A stretch of DNA of 64,000 nt from Galeruca laticollis (Eukaryota > Arthropoda > Insecta > Coleoptera > Chrysomelidae): assembly GCA_963921935.1 (NCBI GenBank), contig OY998180.1, positions 196,519,044-196,583,043 on the forward strand, written 5' to 3'. The notes beneath the pieces are model-generated. The model had not been told where the DNA came from, ran no database searches, and worked only from the letters and a program-made list of their open reading frames with translations. Made by a program: the position numbers and the translations under genes. Each line of letters starts with the position of its first letter. The stretch's first letter is position 1. This document shows, piece after piece, positions 52,553-63,608 of the stretch.

Positions 52553-52658
52553 TAAGTGTTAGTGAGTTAGTGTTTAAATAAATTAGTAAGTAGCCATACC
52601 ATGTGTTTAAAATTTATCCCACCCGTTTATTGTTTAAATAAATTAGAATAACATTACA
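52131..52658 (+). repeat. Gypsy 3' LTR with (AT)n expansion
   Basis: 528 bases. Compared with the 5' LTR it has an extra block GGCGGATACGCACTGTTTTT near 52204 and an (AT) run of about 28 units (52493-52548), where the 5' LTR has about four. Confidence 0.9.
52493..52548. repeat. (AT)n microsatellite
   Basis: About 28 AT units in the 3' LTR. Confidence 0.95.
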
Positions 52659-52659
52659 T

Positions 52660-52960
52660 TATTTTATTAAATTTTTAAAATGTTGTCCATTATTTTTTAA
52701 ACAGTGATAAAGTCTGCTCTCAAACGCCTGTCTAACATTTCGAAAAACTTCTGCCTGAGGCTCTCAGCGCGCAGCTGTTATTCTTCTTTGCAAATCTTCC
52801 AAATCTCGAGTCTGTGTTTTATAAACAATCGATTTTAGATGCCTCCATACGTAGAAATCTAGAGGCGCTAAGTCGGGCGATCGTAATGTATTGCTCCTCT
52901 TCGACCGATCCATACAAGAAAGTAGTGTGGTGGAGGTTCCGCTTGTTGGAAGTGAATCAA
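52660..52960 (-). pseudogene. DDE_3-type (mariner-related) transposase C-terminal fragment
   Basis: On the minus strand: RSPDLAPLDFYVWRHLKSIV, then RDLEDLQRRITAA, VRQAFESRLYHCL and NNGQHFKNL. The SPDL-PLDF-W-LK block and the following helices are typical of a group of insect mariner-related transposases in which Asp replaces Glu of the usual PIE. The Gypsy element inserted at or close to its 3' end. One stop (TGA) after RRITAAR. Confidence 0.65.
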
Positions 52961-53221
52961 TCTCAACCCCTAGTAAATATATTCAAATTATTTGTTCAAA
53001 GCAAACTTACTTTTGTGTAACTGGTATCTAAAGGGTTCATGCACAGCTTTTACTTCAATATGGCACTCACAACGGCCATATTATCGGCGACAAACAGAAG
53101 AGAAGTAAAACGGTAATAGAGACAACCCTTTTCACTAGTATCTGGCTCTTTATACCTTTTCAAAACTACTTTTTGTAACATCAACAATTGGTAGGAGCAA
53201 TTAGTGGAAAGGGAATAAGGT
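52961..53221. other. Noncoding, no feature seen
   Basis: No coding similarity, repeat pair or element end recognised. Confidence 0.4.
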
Positions 53222-53926
53222 AAATGTCCCAATGATCGTCACTGACCGAGTAATCGTCAGTGCGATTAAGTTACCTTAAAAATTAAGCATCCAATAGCAA
53301 AATTCCACTATAAAATAATTTTAATAATATGTAGCGACATCTGACGGAATAACTGGTAAAAATTATTTTCAATCGAGTGACATTTGTAATGCGGGCGGTG
53401 TGTTGAAAGTGCTGGTGTCTTGATTGAATCTGGGGTTGTTAAACTTGTTAATGTAAATGTTAAGGTAATTTGTTATTGTAAACTTTCTATAGCATGCACG
53501 TACAGGGTGTTATTGGCAAGGAAGGGTGTTATTGGCAAGGAATAATTTTTTGATGAATTAGATACATATAAACTAAGTAACTGGCAAACATTTTAAGGTT
53601 AGGAGTCCGTTAGAAATTAATTTTTGTGGTGACGAATACTGGTACAGGAAAACAGTTTTCTGCCCCAAAATTCGTCAGGTATGACGATCACTGGGTCATC
53701 GACCATTTTAATAGAATTCCATATTTTTCTTTTTTTGAAGTTGCTTTCGTAACTATAGAGGAATAAAGGCATTAAACTTTTGTTAAGAAATATGCATACC
53801 AGTATTCGTCATATCAATATAGGCTGGGGATAATATTTACGGTGGTATAAAATGTAAAGACGAATGCTGGGTCAATAAGTGACGATAACTGGGTATCTTT
53901 ATTATAGATGAGTCGTTTCAATTATA

Positions 53927-54470
53927 ATGACGAAGAAAGAAAAAGGTTCGCCAATTGCCACAACAGCCAAAACTTTTAAAGTTCCCCGAATTACACTCTC
54001 GGATAAATGTAAAGGAAAAACTCCGATGCAGAGGAAAATGGGGCCCCCTTCCATACTGTCCGAAATTGAAAAACAAAATTTAGTTAGATGGATTTGTCAC
54101 TTATGTAGCAGGGGTTTTCCGGTAACAATTTGTCATCTTCTTGATAGTGTCCAAATATTACTTAAATCTCAAAAGAAACCTAACCCATTTGCTAACGATC
54201 GACCAGGGCGACACTGGCTGGAGGCTTTTCAAAGAAGGCATAGCTACAAGAGTGTCACAAAACTTAACCAAAAGTCAGGCGTCTGTTTCAGAAACGATTA
54301 TACGTCGGTGGTTTGAAGAGATCACCGAGTACTTTAATCAAAATAATATGTTAGATGTATGCAATGATCCATTTCGAGTATTCAATTGTGCCGAAACCGC
54401 ATTTTTCTTAAGTCCTGGCAACAATCGTGTTCTGGTTAGGAAAGGACAAAAAAATGGATCATAGTGTAAC
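53927..54470 (+). pseudogene. Pogo-like transposase, N-terminal part
   Basis: ATG 53927: TTAKTFKVPRITLSDKCKGK (first helix-turn-helix), GPPSILSEIEKQNLVRWI, RGFPVTICHLLDSVQ, PGRHWLEAFQRRH (CENP-B-type second half). A frameshift near 54250 leads to SQASVSETIIRRWFEEI, then VFNCAETAFFLSP, where the first catalytic Asp of the usual N-DET motif has become Ala (NCAET). Broken further downstream. Confidence 0.75.
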
Positions 54471-55410
54471 CAATTCAGATGAAAAAGAAAATATCACAAC
54501 ACTCGTCATGGGAAACGCAGAAGGGGAATAGGCTCCTATGGTTGTAGTCAATTTAAAAAGGGTACCTAAATCATTGGCCGCTTCCATGCCACAATCTTGG
54601 GATATTGGTACATCTGACAACGGTTGAATGACTGGACATACCATTTTTTGAATACATTACTAACGTTTTCTATCCTTGGTTAGTAGAAAAAATATTAAAC
54701 TACCAGTAATTCTTTATCTAGAGGGACACTCCTCTCACTTGACGTTACCATTAAGTGAGTTTTGCAAAGATTTAGGAATAGAAATTGTTGCGCTCTATCC
54801 AAACTCTACACACTTTCTACAACCAATGGATGTAGCAGTGTTCCATCCATTAAAGTCTTCTTGCAAAATAGAAGTTTATAAATGGAGAATAGAAAACGCA
54901 GAAGTGCGTTTAAAACGAGATAATTTTTCTGTACTTCTCCACAAAGTACTAAAAAATACACTCAAACCCGAGATGTTGAAGAATGGATTCAGGGCATGTG
55001 GATTAGTTCCTCTAGATCCAGATGCTTTAGACTACTTTAAGATAAAAAACAAGGAAGATAACGCCTCAATATGAAAATCATCAAAGAATGTAGAGGATAT
55101 AAAGAATCATTTAAAGTATATTGAATGCCTTATCTCGCAGGATAAGCTTAAATTATTCAAAGAGTCTGGGCCGACATGGTTACATGAGGTGGAATTTACA
55201 GAATTATTTAAAATTTGGCATCAAATTAACACAAGCATCAGTGGAGAAGGTACAAAGACTGCATAGGAAAACCAAGAAGACCTTACGAGTTCTCTAGATA
55301 ATGAAATATTTGACGATATTTTAATAGACCTATTGCCTGAAAATGAAACAATTGACTTTGTTGTGGGAGAAGAAGGTACACTGCAGAAAGTCACTAATAT
55401 AGGTACGGTA
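54471..55410 (+). pseudogene. Pogo-like transposase, catalytic C-terminal part
   Basis: Degraded middle (MGNAEG, stops), then open 54676-55074: VILYLEGHSSHLTLPLSEF (the DGHSSH block, here EGH), THFLQPMDVAVFHPLK and MLKNGFRACGLVPLDPDAL. These are DDE_1 blocks of the pogo/Tigger/jerky group. Shifted frames continue to an acidic region and a donor at about 55402 (ATAG|GTACGG). Confidence 0.75.
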
Positions 55411-55467
55411 CTGCTAAAGTCAAGTTTACTTCTATACTCGTTAACTAATCAATTTTTTTGCTTCTAG

Positions 55468-55525
55468 ATCTGTCTCCTGAATTAAACTCATCAGAAGTCA
55501 ACGAAGCAGAATCTCCCAAAAAAGG
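55468..55525 (+). pseudogene. Pogo-like gene, small linker exon
   Basis: Acceptor TTGCTTCTAG, then LSPELNSSEVNEAESPKK and donor AAAAAAG|GTGAGT. It joins in phase to the next exon. Confidence 0.55.
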
Positions 55526-55591
55526 TGAGTAGCATAATATCAGATATTGCGAGTACTCAAGTATCCTGAATGTAGTATTCGTAATTTGCAG

Positions 55592-55747
55592 GTGATCTAA
55601 GTGCTTCAATAAACTCAAAACCAGATGAACCAAACATTTTTCCAAATACTCAGCGAATTTTATGTCCAGTTTCTTGCGAAACTTCAAGCGAACTATCTGA
55701 AAATAGTATTACCATTCAGCAGGCTCCAAGTAATATTACCCAAAAAG
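55592..55747 (+). pseudogene. Pogo-like gene, linker exon (copy 1)
   Basis: Acceptor AATTTGCAG, reads GDLSASINSKPDEPNIFP and SCETSSELSENSITIQQ, donor AAAAG|GTAGAT. A second identical copy lies at 56535-56690. Confidence 0.6.
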
Positions 55748-55820
55748 GTAGATAATAGGTATTCATGAAATGTTTAATTCAAGTAACAATCAATATTATA
55801 TAGTTACATATGATTTTCAG

Positions 55821-56044
55821 ATAATTTGTCAGACAATATATCGATTACTGGAACAGATGAACCCAGTTTACCTACAACGGAAATACAGGTTCTTGAAAGT
55901 TGGTTTTGTAATATTTGTGAAGAAGACCGTGTAGAGGATATGATTAAGTGTCAAAAATGTTTGCAATGGATGCATGAGAGGTGTGCGTCTGCTTCAAAAA
56001 AGGCTAAAAAATTTATTTGTCAAATTTGTTTGTCAAATTTGTGA
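55821..56044 (+). pseudogene. PHD-finger terminal exon (copy 1)
   Basis: After acceptor GATTTTCAG: acidic start, then ESWFCNICEEDRVEDMIKC, CQKCLQWMHERCA and FICQICLSNL, stop. The Cys4-His-Cys3 order with W two residues before the His is that of a PHD finger, which binds histone H3 tails or similar ligands. As the last exon of a pogo-like transposase it could tether the protein to chromatin (inference). The exon itself is intact. Confidence 0.75.
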
Positions 56045-56762
56045 TGTACCTAACTTCCCTAAATAAAAAACTAAAAATAATAATAATTTAAGTATTTGAG
56101 TCTTCTTGCATTAAACTATGTGACGAATACTAGGACGATAACTGGGACAGCCCCTTTTTTTGCATGACGAATAATGGTACATGGAAGCGTTAATTCTGAA
56201 TTTGAATAAAATAACATTTAAAGTTAAAATAAAGTGTATTTATCTAAAACACATAAAAGATAACTTACCTCACTTATCGTTAGAAAGATTTTAACACGAA
56301 TAAATTATTAATATATGAATGTTATACTAAGTTTCATATTGCAAACATTGTCTTAGCGTGACGAATACATTTACTTTAAATCTACTTAAAAAAAATTAAA
56401 CCATATTCGTGATACCGTTTGAAATTAGAACCAAATAAATTTACCGATTGTCCCAAATCAAAACTATCGCGGAAAAATAACTTAATTACAAAATATTACA
56501 AAGTATCCTGAATGTAGTATTCGTAATTTGCAGGTGATCTAAGTGCTTCAATAAACTCAAAACCAGATGAACCAAACATTTTTCCAAATACTCAGCGAAT
56601 TTTATGTCCAGTTTCTTGCGAAACTTCAAGCGAACTATCTGAAAATAGTATTACCATTCAGCAGGCTCCAAGTAATATTACCCAAAAAGGTAGATAATAG
56701 GTATTCATGAAATGTTTAATTCAAGTAACAATCAATATTATATAGTTACATATGATTTTCAG

Positions 56763-56986
56763 ATAATTTGTCAGACAATATATCGATTACTGGAACAGAT
56801 GAACCCAGTTTACCTACAACGGAAATACAGGTTCTTGAAAGTTGGTTTTGTAATATTTGTGAAGAAGACCGTGTAGAGGATATGATTAAGTGTCAAAAAT
56901 GTTTGCAATGGATGCATGAGAGGTGTGCGTCTGCTTCAAAAAAGGCTAAAAAATTTATTTGTCAAATTTGTTTGTCAAATTTGTGA
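56763..56986 (+). pseudogene. PHD-finger exon (copy 2)
   Basis: Identical to 55821-56044 with the same acceptor. Since copy 1 already ends in a stop, this copy would be used only by exon skipping. Confidence 0.75.
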
Positions 56987-57441
56987 TGTACCTAACTTCC
57001 CTAAATAAAAAACTAAAAATAATAATAATTTAAGTATTTGAGTCTTCTTGCATTAAACTATGTGACGAATACTAGGACGATAACTGGGACAGCCCCTTTT
57101 TTTGCATGACGAATAATGGTACATGGAAGCGTTAATTCTGAATTTGAATAAAATAACATTTAAAGTTAAAATAAAGTGTATTTATCTAAAACACATAAAA
57201 GATAACTTACCTCACTTATCGTTAGAAAGATTTTAACACGAATAAATTATTAATATATGAATGTTATACTAAGTTTCATATTGCAAACATTGTCTTAGCG
57301 TGACGAATACATTTACTTTAAATCTACTTAAAAAAAATTAAACCATATTCGTGATACCGTTTGAAATTAGAACCAAATAAATTTACCGATTGTCCCAAAT
57401 CAAAACTATCGCGGAAAAATAACTTAATTACAAAATATTAC

Positions 57442-58202
57442 GAGCTCCCTGATATGTATGCCAAATAATATTACCGAAATAAAATAATTTTTACTGGGTG
57501 TTCGGGTTTCTGTCGCTAAGTATACTATTGCTTGCAGAAATGATAGGTACTTTCAATTAGTAATTTTATTCTTCAACATACTTTTATTTGAATAATTGAA
57601 CTTCAATGGAGTGACATTTACAATTCAAGACATTATCAAATCAGCAATAAATAAAATATTCAGTTAAAATTGCACTTTTCCTGGAGCTATGGATATTAAT
57701 CAAACCTATCAAATAAACTGGTGTAGTTGATTCCAGAGTCATCCATCTCGAAAATAAAAATGTTTTTATGGTTTTCTGGAAACGGTATAAGCGAATTCCC
57801 ATGGCTAATTAAGGAATTCTTGGACACAGGATTTGCAGATGGGAGAGGTTACAAGAAAATCCTTTCTATGAAGAATTCAATTAAATCATAGGCGGGTTTA
57901 TTACTTTTCAGAAATATAATTGATAAAAATGACGCATGTGACAGTCGAACGAAAATGACAGTATACGGGGGTGTTTAGTTAAAATTAAACACTGCAGAGT
58001 AGTACTAACCACATAATACGTTTTGTTGGTGTTATTCTAAAGTTTGTTGACAATTTTTTTAATTTCTTTAGAAATTGACAAAACGAAATTCTGTGTTTCC
58101 AGCTAATAAATTTATAAATTTACATACATTTTAATTGTAAGTTGTCGAACAAGTTTTATTTTACAACAGTTATTAATTTTATTTTTTTAGTATATTTAAC
58201 AT
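57442..58202. other. Noncoding with an inverted BEL LTR fragment
   Basis: 58015-58170, read on the minus strand, matches 47860-47980 (TTGTAAAATAAAAC, GAAATTTCGTTTTGTCAATTTCT-type words). The rest shows nothing recognisable. Confidence 0.4.
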
Positions 58203-59191
58203 CGTTTTAGCTCATCAAATTTACGCCCCGAACAATATACAATCATAAAATTGGTCACTTGTAGACACTCCCGAGGCTGTATCGTGCTAACAAACTGAAA
58301 ATTCTCCAAAAATGACAAAAATTTGGTACCTCAAGTATCATAGCACTCGTTGTACTAGCTTTAGTCAGCTGAATCTCAATAGGGTTCATCTTTGAGATGC
58401 CCTGAATAATATCCAATCATAAAATTGGTCACTTGTATTTACTCCGGAGGCTGTATCGTGCTAACAAACTGAAATTTCTCTAAAAATGACAAAAATGTCG
58501 TACTTAAAGTACTATAGCAACTGTTATACTAGCTGGGGTGAGCTTAATATCAATAAGGTTCATCTGTGAGATGTTCTGAATAATATTTAATAATAAAATT
58601 GGTGAATTTTTGCACTCCGGAGGCTGTATCGTGCTAACAAACTGAAATTTCTCTAAAAATGACAAAAATGTCGTACTTAAAGTACTATAGCACCTGTTAT
58701 ACTAGCTGGGGTGAGCTTAATATCAATAAGGTTCATCTGTGAGATGTTCTGAATAATATTTAATAATAAAATTGGTGAATTTTTCCACTCCGGAGGCTGT
58801 ATCGTGCTAACAAACTGAAATTTCTCTAAAAATTACAAAAATGTCGTACTTAAAGTACTATAGCACCTGTTATACTAGCTGGGGTGAGCTTAATATCAAT
58901 AAGGTTCATCTGTGAGATGTTCTGAATAATATTTAATAATAAAATTGGTGAATTTTTGCACTCCGGAAGCTGTATCGTGCTAACAAACTGAAATTTCTCT
59001 AAAAATGACAAACATGTCGTACTTAAAGTACTATAGCACCTGTTATACCAGCTGGGGTGAGCTTAATATCAATAAGGTTCATCTGTGAGATGTTCTGAAT
59101 AATATTTAATAATAAAATTGGTGACTTTTTGCACTCCGGAGGCTGTATCGTGCTAACAAACTGTAATTTCTCCAAAAATGTCGTACTTAAG
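58203..59191. repeat. 173-bp satellite, about 5.7 units
   Basis: CTGTATCGTGCTAACAAACTG recurs at 58277, 58451, 58624, 58797, 58970 and 59143, that is every 173-174 bases. The inner units are nearly identical and the two outer ones diverge. Each unit holds TACTTAAAGTACTATAGCA and GGTTCATCTGTGAGATGTTC. The array ends abruptly at CGTACTTAAG|AGGGGCC. Confidence 0.95.
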
Positions 59192-60775
59192 AGGGGCCTC
59201 CTCACAGCTACATAAACCTAAAAACCTACACAATACTAGTTACTAATTTAGTAATTATTTGGTTCAAAATATTTACGATAGATGTCGATAGTAGTACTGA
59301 ATCGGCTTTTACTTATTCAACATATTTTCTCTCTCCGTCTTTCCACTCTTGACGGTTCAAAGAAACACATCTCTGTTCGAATGTTTTGATTTCAAATATT
59401 TCCACTTATATTGTAAGCACAGAAAACTTATCTCTGTTTTTTATGTTGCATCCACAAACCACAGCACACCTGTGCATAGATAAGAGAATATTATATACAT
59501 GTAGATTTTTGATTATTTAAGAGTTTCATAAAAGTTTTTGAAAGGAATAAATTATTAAAAAGTACGTAATCGTATTGAGCCGATATCAAAAATTATAGTT
59601 ATGATAATGTAAATTATCCTGCAATCCGTATTTTTTAATTTTAAAAGCTATGTTTGAGGTTATGTTTACTGGATTATTTGATTAATGTGAAAATATGAGA
59701 TAAATAATACTGATGGTTTGTTCTAGTATCATCAAACCATCTTTCAACATTCTCTTGAATCCCTGTTTTAATGATAATATGGGTTTGTTAGCGAAAAGCG
59801 AAAAATGCTTAATTGAAGTGAAGTGACCTTTGAAGTATCTCAATGAAGAAAAATTAAAACCGCTCTCAAAAGACAAGAATTGCACAATTCATTTTGATGA
59901 GTATATAATAGTGATAATTGAAAAATATAACTATTATCACCTGATACAAGGTGCATTACATATTGCATGAAAGGACATGTGCTATTTAATAATATGGATA
60001 CCAAGGAATTAAGAATGGAAGAAAAATATAAATACTTTAAAAACATTCTACCTTTCAAAATTTGTACCATTTATATTAACATAATAAAATGTTTTCATGA
60101 TTATAAATTTTTGTTTGTTTCATGCTAAGAAAATTAAACTGCGGAAAAGTTGCAAATGTACATGATTTGAAATAGGCCAATTAGTCTGAAAACACAGAAT
60201 GTCGTGTCACAACTTTGCCTCAATCTAATCATATTTGTATCAGTTTCAGAGTTTCTGTTGGTTGCTTTCAAATTTTATTTGACTTGTATGCTCTTTTTTC
60301 AACTACATGTGTAAATATATTCAATTTTATCTAGAAACAAATAATATAAATAAAGAGTTTCCAAATTTATTATACAAAGAAATATTTACTTGTAATACAA
60401 TGCTTTATATTTAATAGAAAGAGGAAAGTAAGGTACAGTGAGGAATTTCAATTTAAAATAGCAAACGTTTAAAAAACTTACAAAGCAACTATAACAACTA
60501 ATAAAAATTTAAAGCGAAAGATCTGTAATGACAAATAATAATGTATATATTGTGGGGAGATCGATATATACAGTACAAAATCAAACATACAATCAACATG
60601 TACAAGTTTGCTTCTACCTTGTTTGCAAAGATTGATCATATGTGTTGTGGAGATTGGAACTGAAACATTTTTCCTTCATTATACAAAAAAACAGTTGGTT
60701 CATTCTCTTTTTTCCATGACAGATACACATATGTGTGATCGGCTGAATGATAAATATTTTTTTTGTTTTTGTATA
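59192..60775. other. Noncoding, no feature seen
   Basis: AT-rich; only short ORFs without family features. No TIR or LTR pair was found. Confidence 0.5.
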
Positions 60776-61265
60776 AGGGGTAAGTGTAAATACGGGGCAA
60801 GTGGAACCCAGCATTATTCTATTAAAACGATTTGCCCGTAATGCAGCGCCACCTATTGTAAAATAGCCCATACACATCCTTCTGACGCTCAGTGGTATAA
60901 GGAGCCTGCAGCCATTCATTTACTGTTCGAATTCGGCAATGGCGTGAACGTTGGCATTTTTCATCGCATAGCGACCTTGCACGTGTCTATTGTTTTTGTC
61001 AGTTACGACCAAGGAATTCCTGAAAAAATTTGAAACGATTCAAGTAAGTACTTCATAAACAATACTTCGTAACATTTTGAACTTATGAAAAACGTATTTT
61101 CAAGCACAAAAAAATACATGCATGGGTTACATTTGCCCCAGAAAAAATTACTAGTGGGAAAAGTGTAACCTATGTTAGGTTCCACTTGCCCCAGTTGAAT
61201 CCGCGTTAATCAAGTACTGAGGTGTAACGTTCTGCATGATAATTCATTTCACCTTTGTTTCAGAG

Positions 61266-61512
61266 ATGGTACGGACGTATGTTAGAAAGAAGCCACCAGT
61301 GAAATACTCAAAGGAAACGCTAAAAACTGCCATTGAAGCGGTGAAAAATCACAAAAGTAACGTTATACAGAGCATCAAAGACGTATAATATTCCGAAAGC
61401 CACCCTTTTCAAACATGTTAAGGGTCAAAGGGGTGTCAAAAGCTCCACTATAGGGAGACCCACCACCATTCCGTACGAGAAAGAACGGAACATAGCCGAA
61501 AGCATAAAGCTT
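61266..61512 (+). pseudogene. Jerky-like transposase N-terminus (HTH, frameshifted)
   Basis: ATG 61266, right after TTTGTTTCAG, reads MVRTYVRKKPPVKYSKETL, AIEAVKNHKSNV and ends at TAA 61386-61388. One frame over, YNIPKATLFKHVKGQRG and GRPTTIPYEKERNIAESI run into the main frame at 61513. This is the psq-like HTH_1 plus start of the CENP-B domain. A single-base shift in the AAAGACGTATAA region separates them. Confidence 0.75.
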
Positions 61513-63186
61513 ATGGAAAAATGGGGCTTCGGCCTTTCTAAAAAGGAACTGTTGTCACTAATAGCTCGGTATGTCAAGGAAAAGAACATTCCAAATTCAT
61601 TCAAAAATGGAATACCAGGCGGCAATTACTTTACAAGATTTAAGAAAACATTCAACCTAAGCCAGAAGAAACCACAAGTAGTGGAAGTTGCAGGAAAAAG
61701 AAGCGTAGACCCATTTATAATTGATGATTATTTTACGTTGCTAAAGAAAGTCGTAAATGATATTCCCCCAGCAAGTATTTACAACATAGATGAAACCAGT
61801 TTTTGTTTAGACCCGAGCAGAATAAAAGTTGTTGGCCAAAGGGGAACAGCTGCTCATAGGGCAACAAGCGGATCTGGAAAAGAAAATATCACTGTGTTAG
61901 TGGGGGCAAACGCTGCTGGGGAAAAATTACCTCCACATATTGTTTTTAAAGGAAAAAATGTCTGGGATACATGGCTTGCAAAGAAGTGTGACGAATATAT
62001 AGGGATAACGTACTCGGCCACAAAAAATGGCTGGATGGAGGCCGAAACATTCGAAAATTATTTCAAAAACAATTTTCTAAAAAATGTACCCCAAGAAAGA
62101 CCGGTGATTCTTATATACGATGGCCATAGTTCTCATGTTGGATTCTCACTTGTGCAAATAGCTAGACAAGAAAACATAGTTATTCTGAAGCTTCCTCCTC
62201 ACACCAGCCACATCCTTCAACCCATGGACCTCAGCGTGTTCCGGCCCCTAAAATTGAAATGGGAGGAAGAACTTATAAAGTGGCAGAGGAAGAACTATGG
62301 ATACAAACTTACGAAATCTATTTTTGCTAGCAACATATCCATAATTTGGAAAAACTTGGATCCACTGATTATCAAAAATGGATTTCAGATAGCAGGGATA
62401 TATCCATTTTGTAACGCTGTAATACCCATAGAGATGTATGAACTGCAAGCTTATAGACGGTGGTGCAATTATAAAGAAAATCTGGCAGATAGACCCACAT
62501 CTACTAGTACAGTAACTGATGAAAGAATCACAGCTATAGCACCTGCAACAACCACCATAGTGGAAGGAAATCCCCCAATGCTGGAAACAGTCAGAGTGTA
62601 CGACGAAGGAAATCCACCAACACCATCAACATCATCCGAATTAAATTGCGAAAAAAATCCAGAAACACCATCAACATCATCCGGATTAAACGGCGGAAAA
62701 AAATCACCAGCACCAACATCCATAGTAAGTGTGAGTGAGGTCTCAACACCTTCAAGCCTAAAGAAAAAAACGTTCGAAGAGATGCTTTTAGAACAAATCA
62801 AGCAAACACCAAAAAGTTCCACCAAAAAAAAAAGAATCTGCGGAGGTGCTGAAGTGATCACTTCAGATGACGCAAGTGCCAAGCTTGAAGAAATCGAAAA
62901 ACAAAGGTTACAAAAAAAAGTAACAAACAAAAGAACAAAAGCCATGAAAACAACCGAAGATGAAAGCATCATAAATATTGAGTTAGAAATAGAAGAGGAA
63001 GTTGGAGGCACCGAAAAGCAAAAGACGAAGGCAAAGAGAAAGAGACCCACAGTTGAAGAGACAAGCAGTGACGATAGCAGTATTGAAGATTTGCTAAGCC
63101 ATTCAAGTGATTCCAGTCTACATGAAGTAGAGGAGATGAATGAAACCAGCGAATTCATCGATCAACTGCAGACATGTCGAAAATAA
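61513..63186 (+). CDS. Jerky/pogo-like transposase, main frame
   Basis: 557 codons: MEKWGFGLSKKELLSLIARY and NGIPGGNYFTRF (end of the CENP-B DNA-binding domain), YNIDETSFCLDPSRIKV (first Asp), ILIYDGHSSHVGFSL (second Asp), HTSHILQPMDLSVFRPLK (third Asp), GFQIAGIYPF, then a long low-complexity Thr/Pro/Ser linker with TPSTSS repeats, a Lys/Glu-rich helical tract and an acidic SSDDSS patch. All three DDD positions of DDE_1 are intact. It ends at CGA AAA TAA, where one lost A breaks the link to the C-terminal domain. Confidence 0.85.
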   Translation: MEKWGFGLSKKELLSLIARYVKEKNIPNSFKNGIPGGNYFTRFKKTFNLSQKKPQVVEVAGKRSVDPFIIDDYFTLLKKVVNDIPPASIYNIDETSFCLDPSRIKVVGQRGTAAHRATSGSGKENITVLVGANAAGEKLPPHIVFKGKNVWDTWLAKKCDEYIGITYSATKNGWMEAETFENYFKNNFLKNVPQERPVILIYDGHSSHVGFSLVQIARQENIVILKLPPHTSHILQPMDLSVFRPLKLKWEEELIKWQRKNYGYKLTKSIFASNISIIWKNLDPLIIKNGFQIAGIYPFCNAVIPIEMYELQAYRRWCNYKENLADRPTSTSTVTDERITAIAPATTTIVEGNPPMLETVRVYDEGNPPTPSTSSELNCEKNPETPSTSSGLNGGKKSPAPTSIVSVSEVSTPSSLKKKTFEEMLLEQIKQTPKSSTKKKRICGGAEVITSDDASAKLEEIEKQRLQKKVTNKRTKAMKTTEDESIINIELEIEEEVGGTEKQKTKAKRKRPTVEETSSDDSSIEDLLSHSSDSSLHEVEEMNETSEFIDQLQTCRK

Positions 63187-63449
63187 ATGTGGGCGATTGG
63201 GTTGTTGTGAAATTTGATCAGAAAAAACAGGTCAAGATGTATGTAGGCCAGCTTACAGAGAAGGAACCATGTCTGGAAGTGAAATTTTGTAGAATACTAG
63301 GGAAGACATCGACATTCAATTGGCCTCATGTTGAAGACAGAAGCATAGTTAACGAATGGGAGATTTTTAAACATTTACCTTCGCCTACTATAGATAAAAG
63401 ATGGAAAATCAAATTTAATGTATTATTTGACGCCTATAATGTAGGATAA
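63174..63449 (+). CDS. Jerky-like transposase C-terminal domain (shifted frame)
   Basis: Overlaps the main frame by 13 bases. KINVGDWVVVKFDQKKQ, YVGQLTEKEPCLEVKFC and NWPHVEDRSIV form the small beta-rich domain that ends many insect transposases of this group. Restoring one A at 63180-63184 would fuse it to the main frame, so this is the real C-terminus and not a separate gene. Confidence 0.7.
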   Translation: MSKINVGDWVVVKFDQKKQVKMYVGQLTEKEPCLEVKFCRILGKTSTFNWPHVEDRSIVNEWEIFKHLPSPTIDKRWKIKFNVLFDAYNVG

Positions 63450-63568
63450 ACGGTATTAATGTTTATGTAATAAATTGTTCCTAATGCAGTTTAGAAGACT
63501 AGTTCTTTACACTTATCCCGGTAAACTTTATTCAGTTTTGAACGCTAAAAAGTGTCGTGTGTCGTGTC

Positions 63569-63608
63569 GCGTTACACTTGCCCCAACCATCGGGGGCAAG
63601 TGTAACCC
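63569..63608. repeat. Inverted pair of GGGGCAAGTGTAAC words
   Basis: GTTACACTTGCCCC and GGGGGCAAGTGTAAC face each other around AACCATC. Part of the subterminal array of the element at 60776-63799. Confidence 0.85.

Larger units (their letters stand above)
48038..52658 (+). mobile_element. Gypsy LTR retrotransposon lacking protease/RT/RNase H
   Basis: LTRs start TGTTACGAAACAG and end AACATTACA, with 4-base duplication TTAT (48034-48037, 52659-52662). The interior has a primer site, a SAP-domain gag, an integrase frame and a third ORF with a macrodomain and CCCH finger, then a G-run purine tract. Protease, RT and RNase H are absent: sequence jumps from the gag tail to the linker before integrase. 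It would need a helper element to move. Confidence 0.9.
53222..57441 (+). mobile_element. Pogo-like element with PHD exon and subterminal repeats (limits approximate)
   Basis: The flanks of the gene 53927-56044 are full of TGACGATNACTGGG-type words. The left end has TGTCCCAATGATCGTC (53223), the inverse of GACGATAACTGGGACA near 56133 and 57077, so these may be near the ends. The 3' part is duplicated in tandem (55561-56500 and 56504-57441). Pogo-like elements use TA targets, but the exact ends could not be fixed. Confidence 0.6.
55561..57441 (+). repeat. Tandem duplication of 0.94 kb
   Basis: 55561-56500 and 56504-57441 match almost base for base over the linker exon, PHD exon and downstream noncoding DNA. 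The two PHD exons are identical in protein. Recent event, or an assembly duplication. Confidence 0.9.

Noticed and set aside
60608..60841. Short plus-strand ORF of 77 codons before the jerky-like element
   Set aside because: It crosses the transposon left end at 60776 and has no conserved features.
62469..63158. 229-codon minus-strand ORF over the jerky-like transposase
   Set aside because: Antisense of the low-complexity linker (TPSTSS, Lys/Glu-rich); Ser/Val/Phe-rich shadow without family features.
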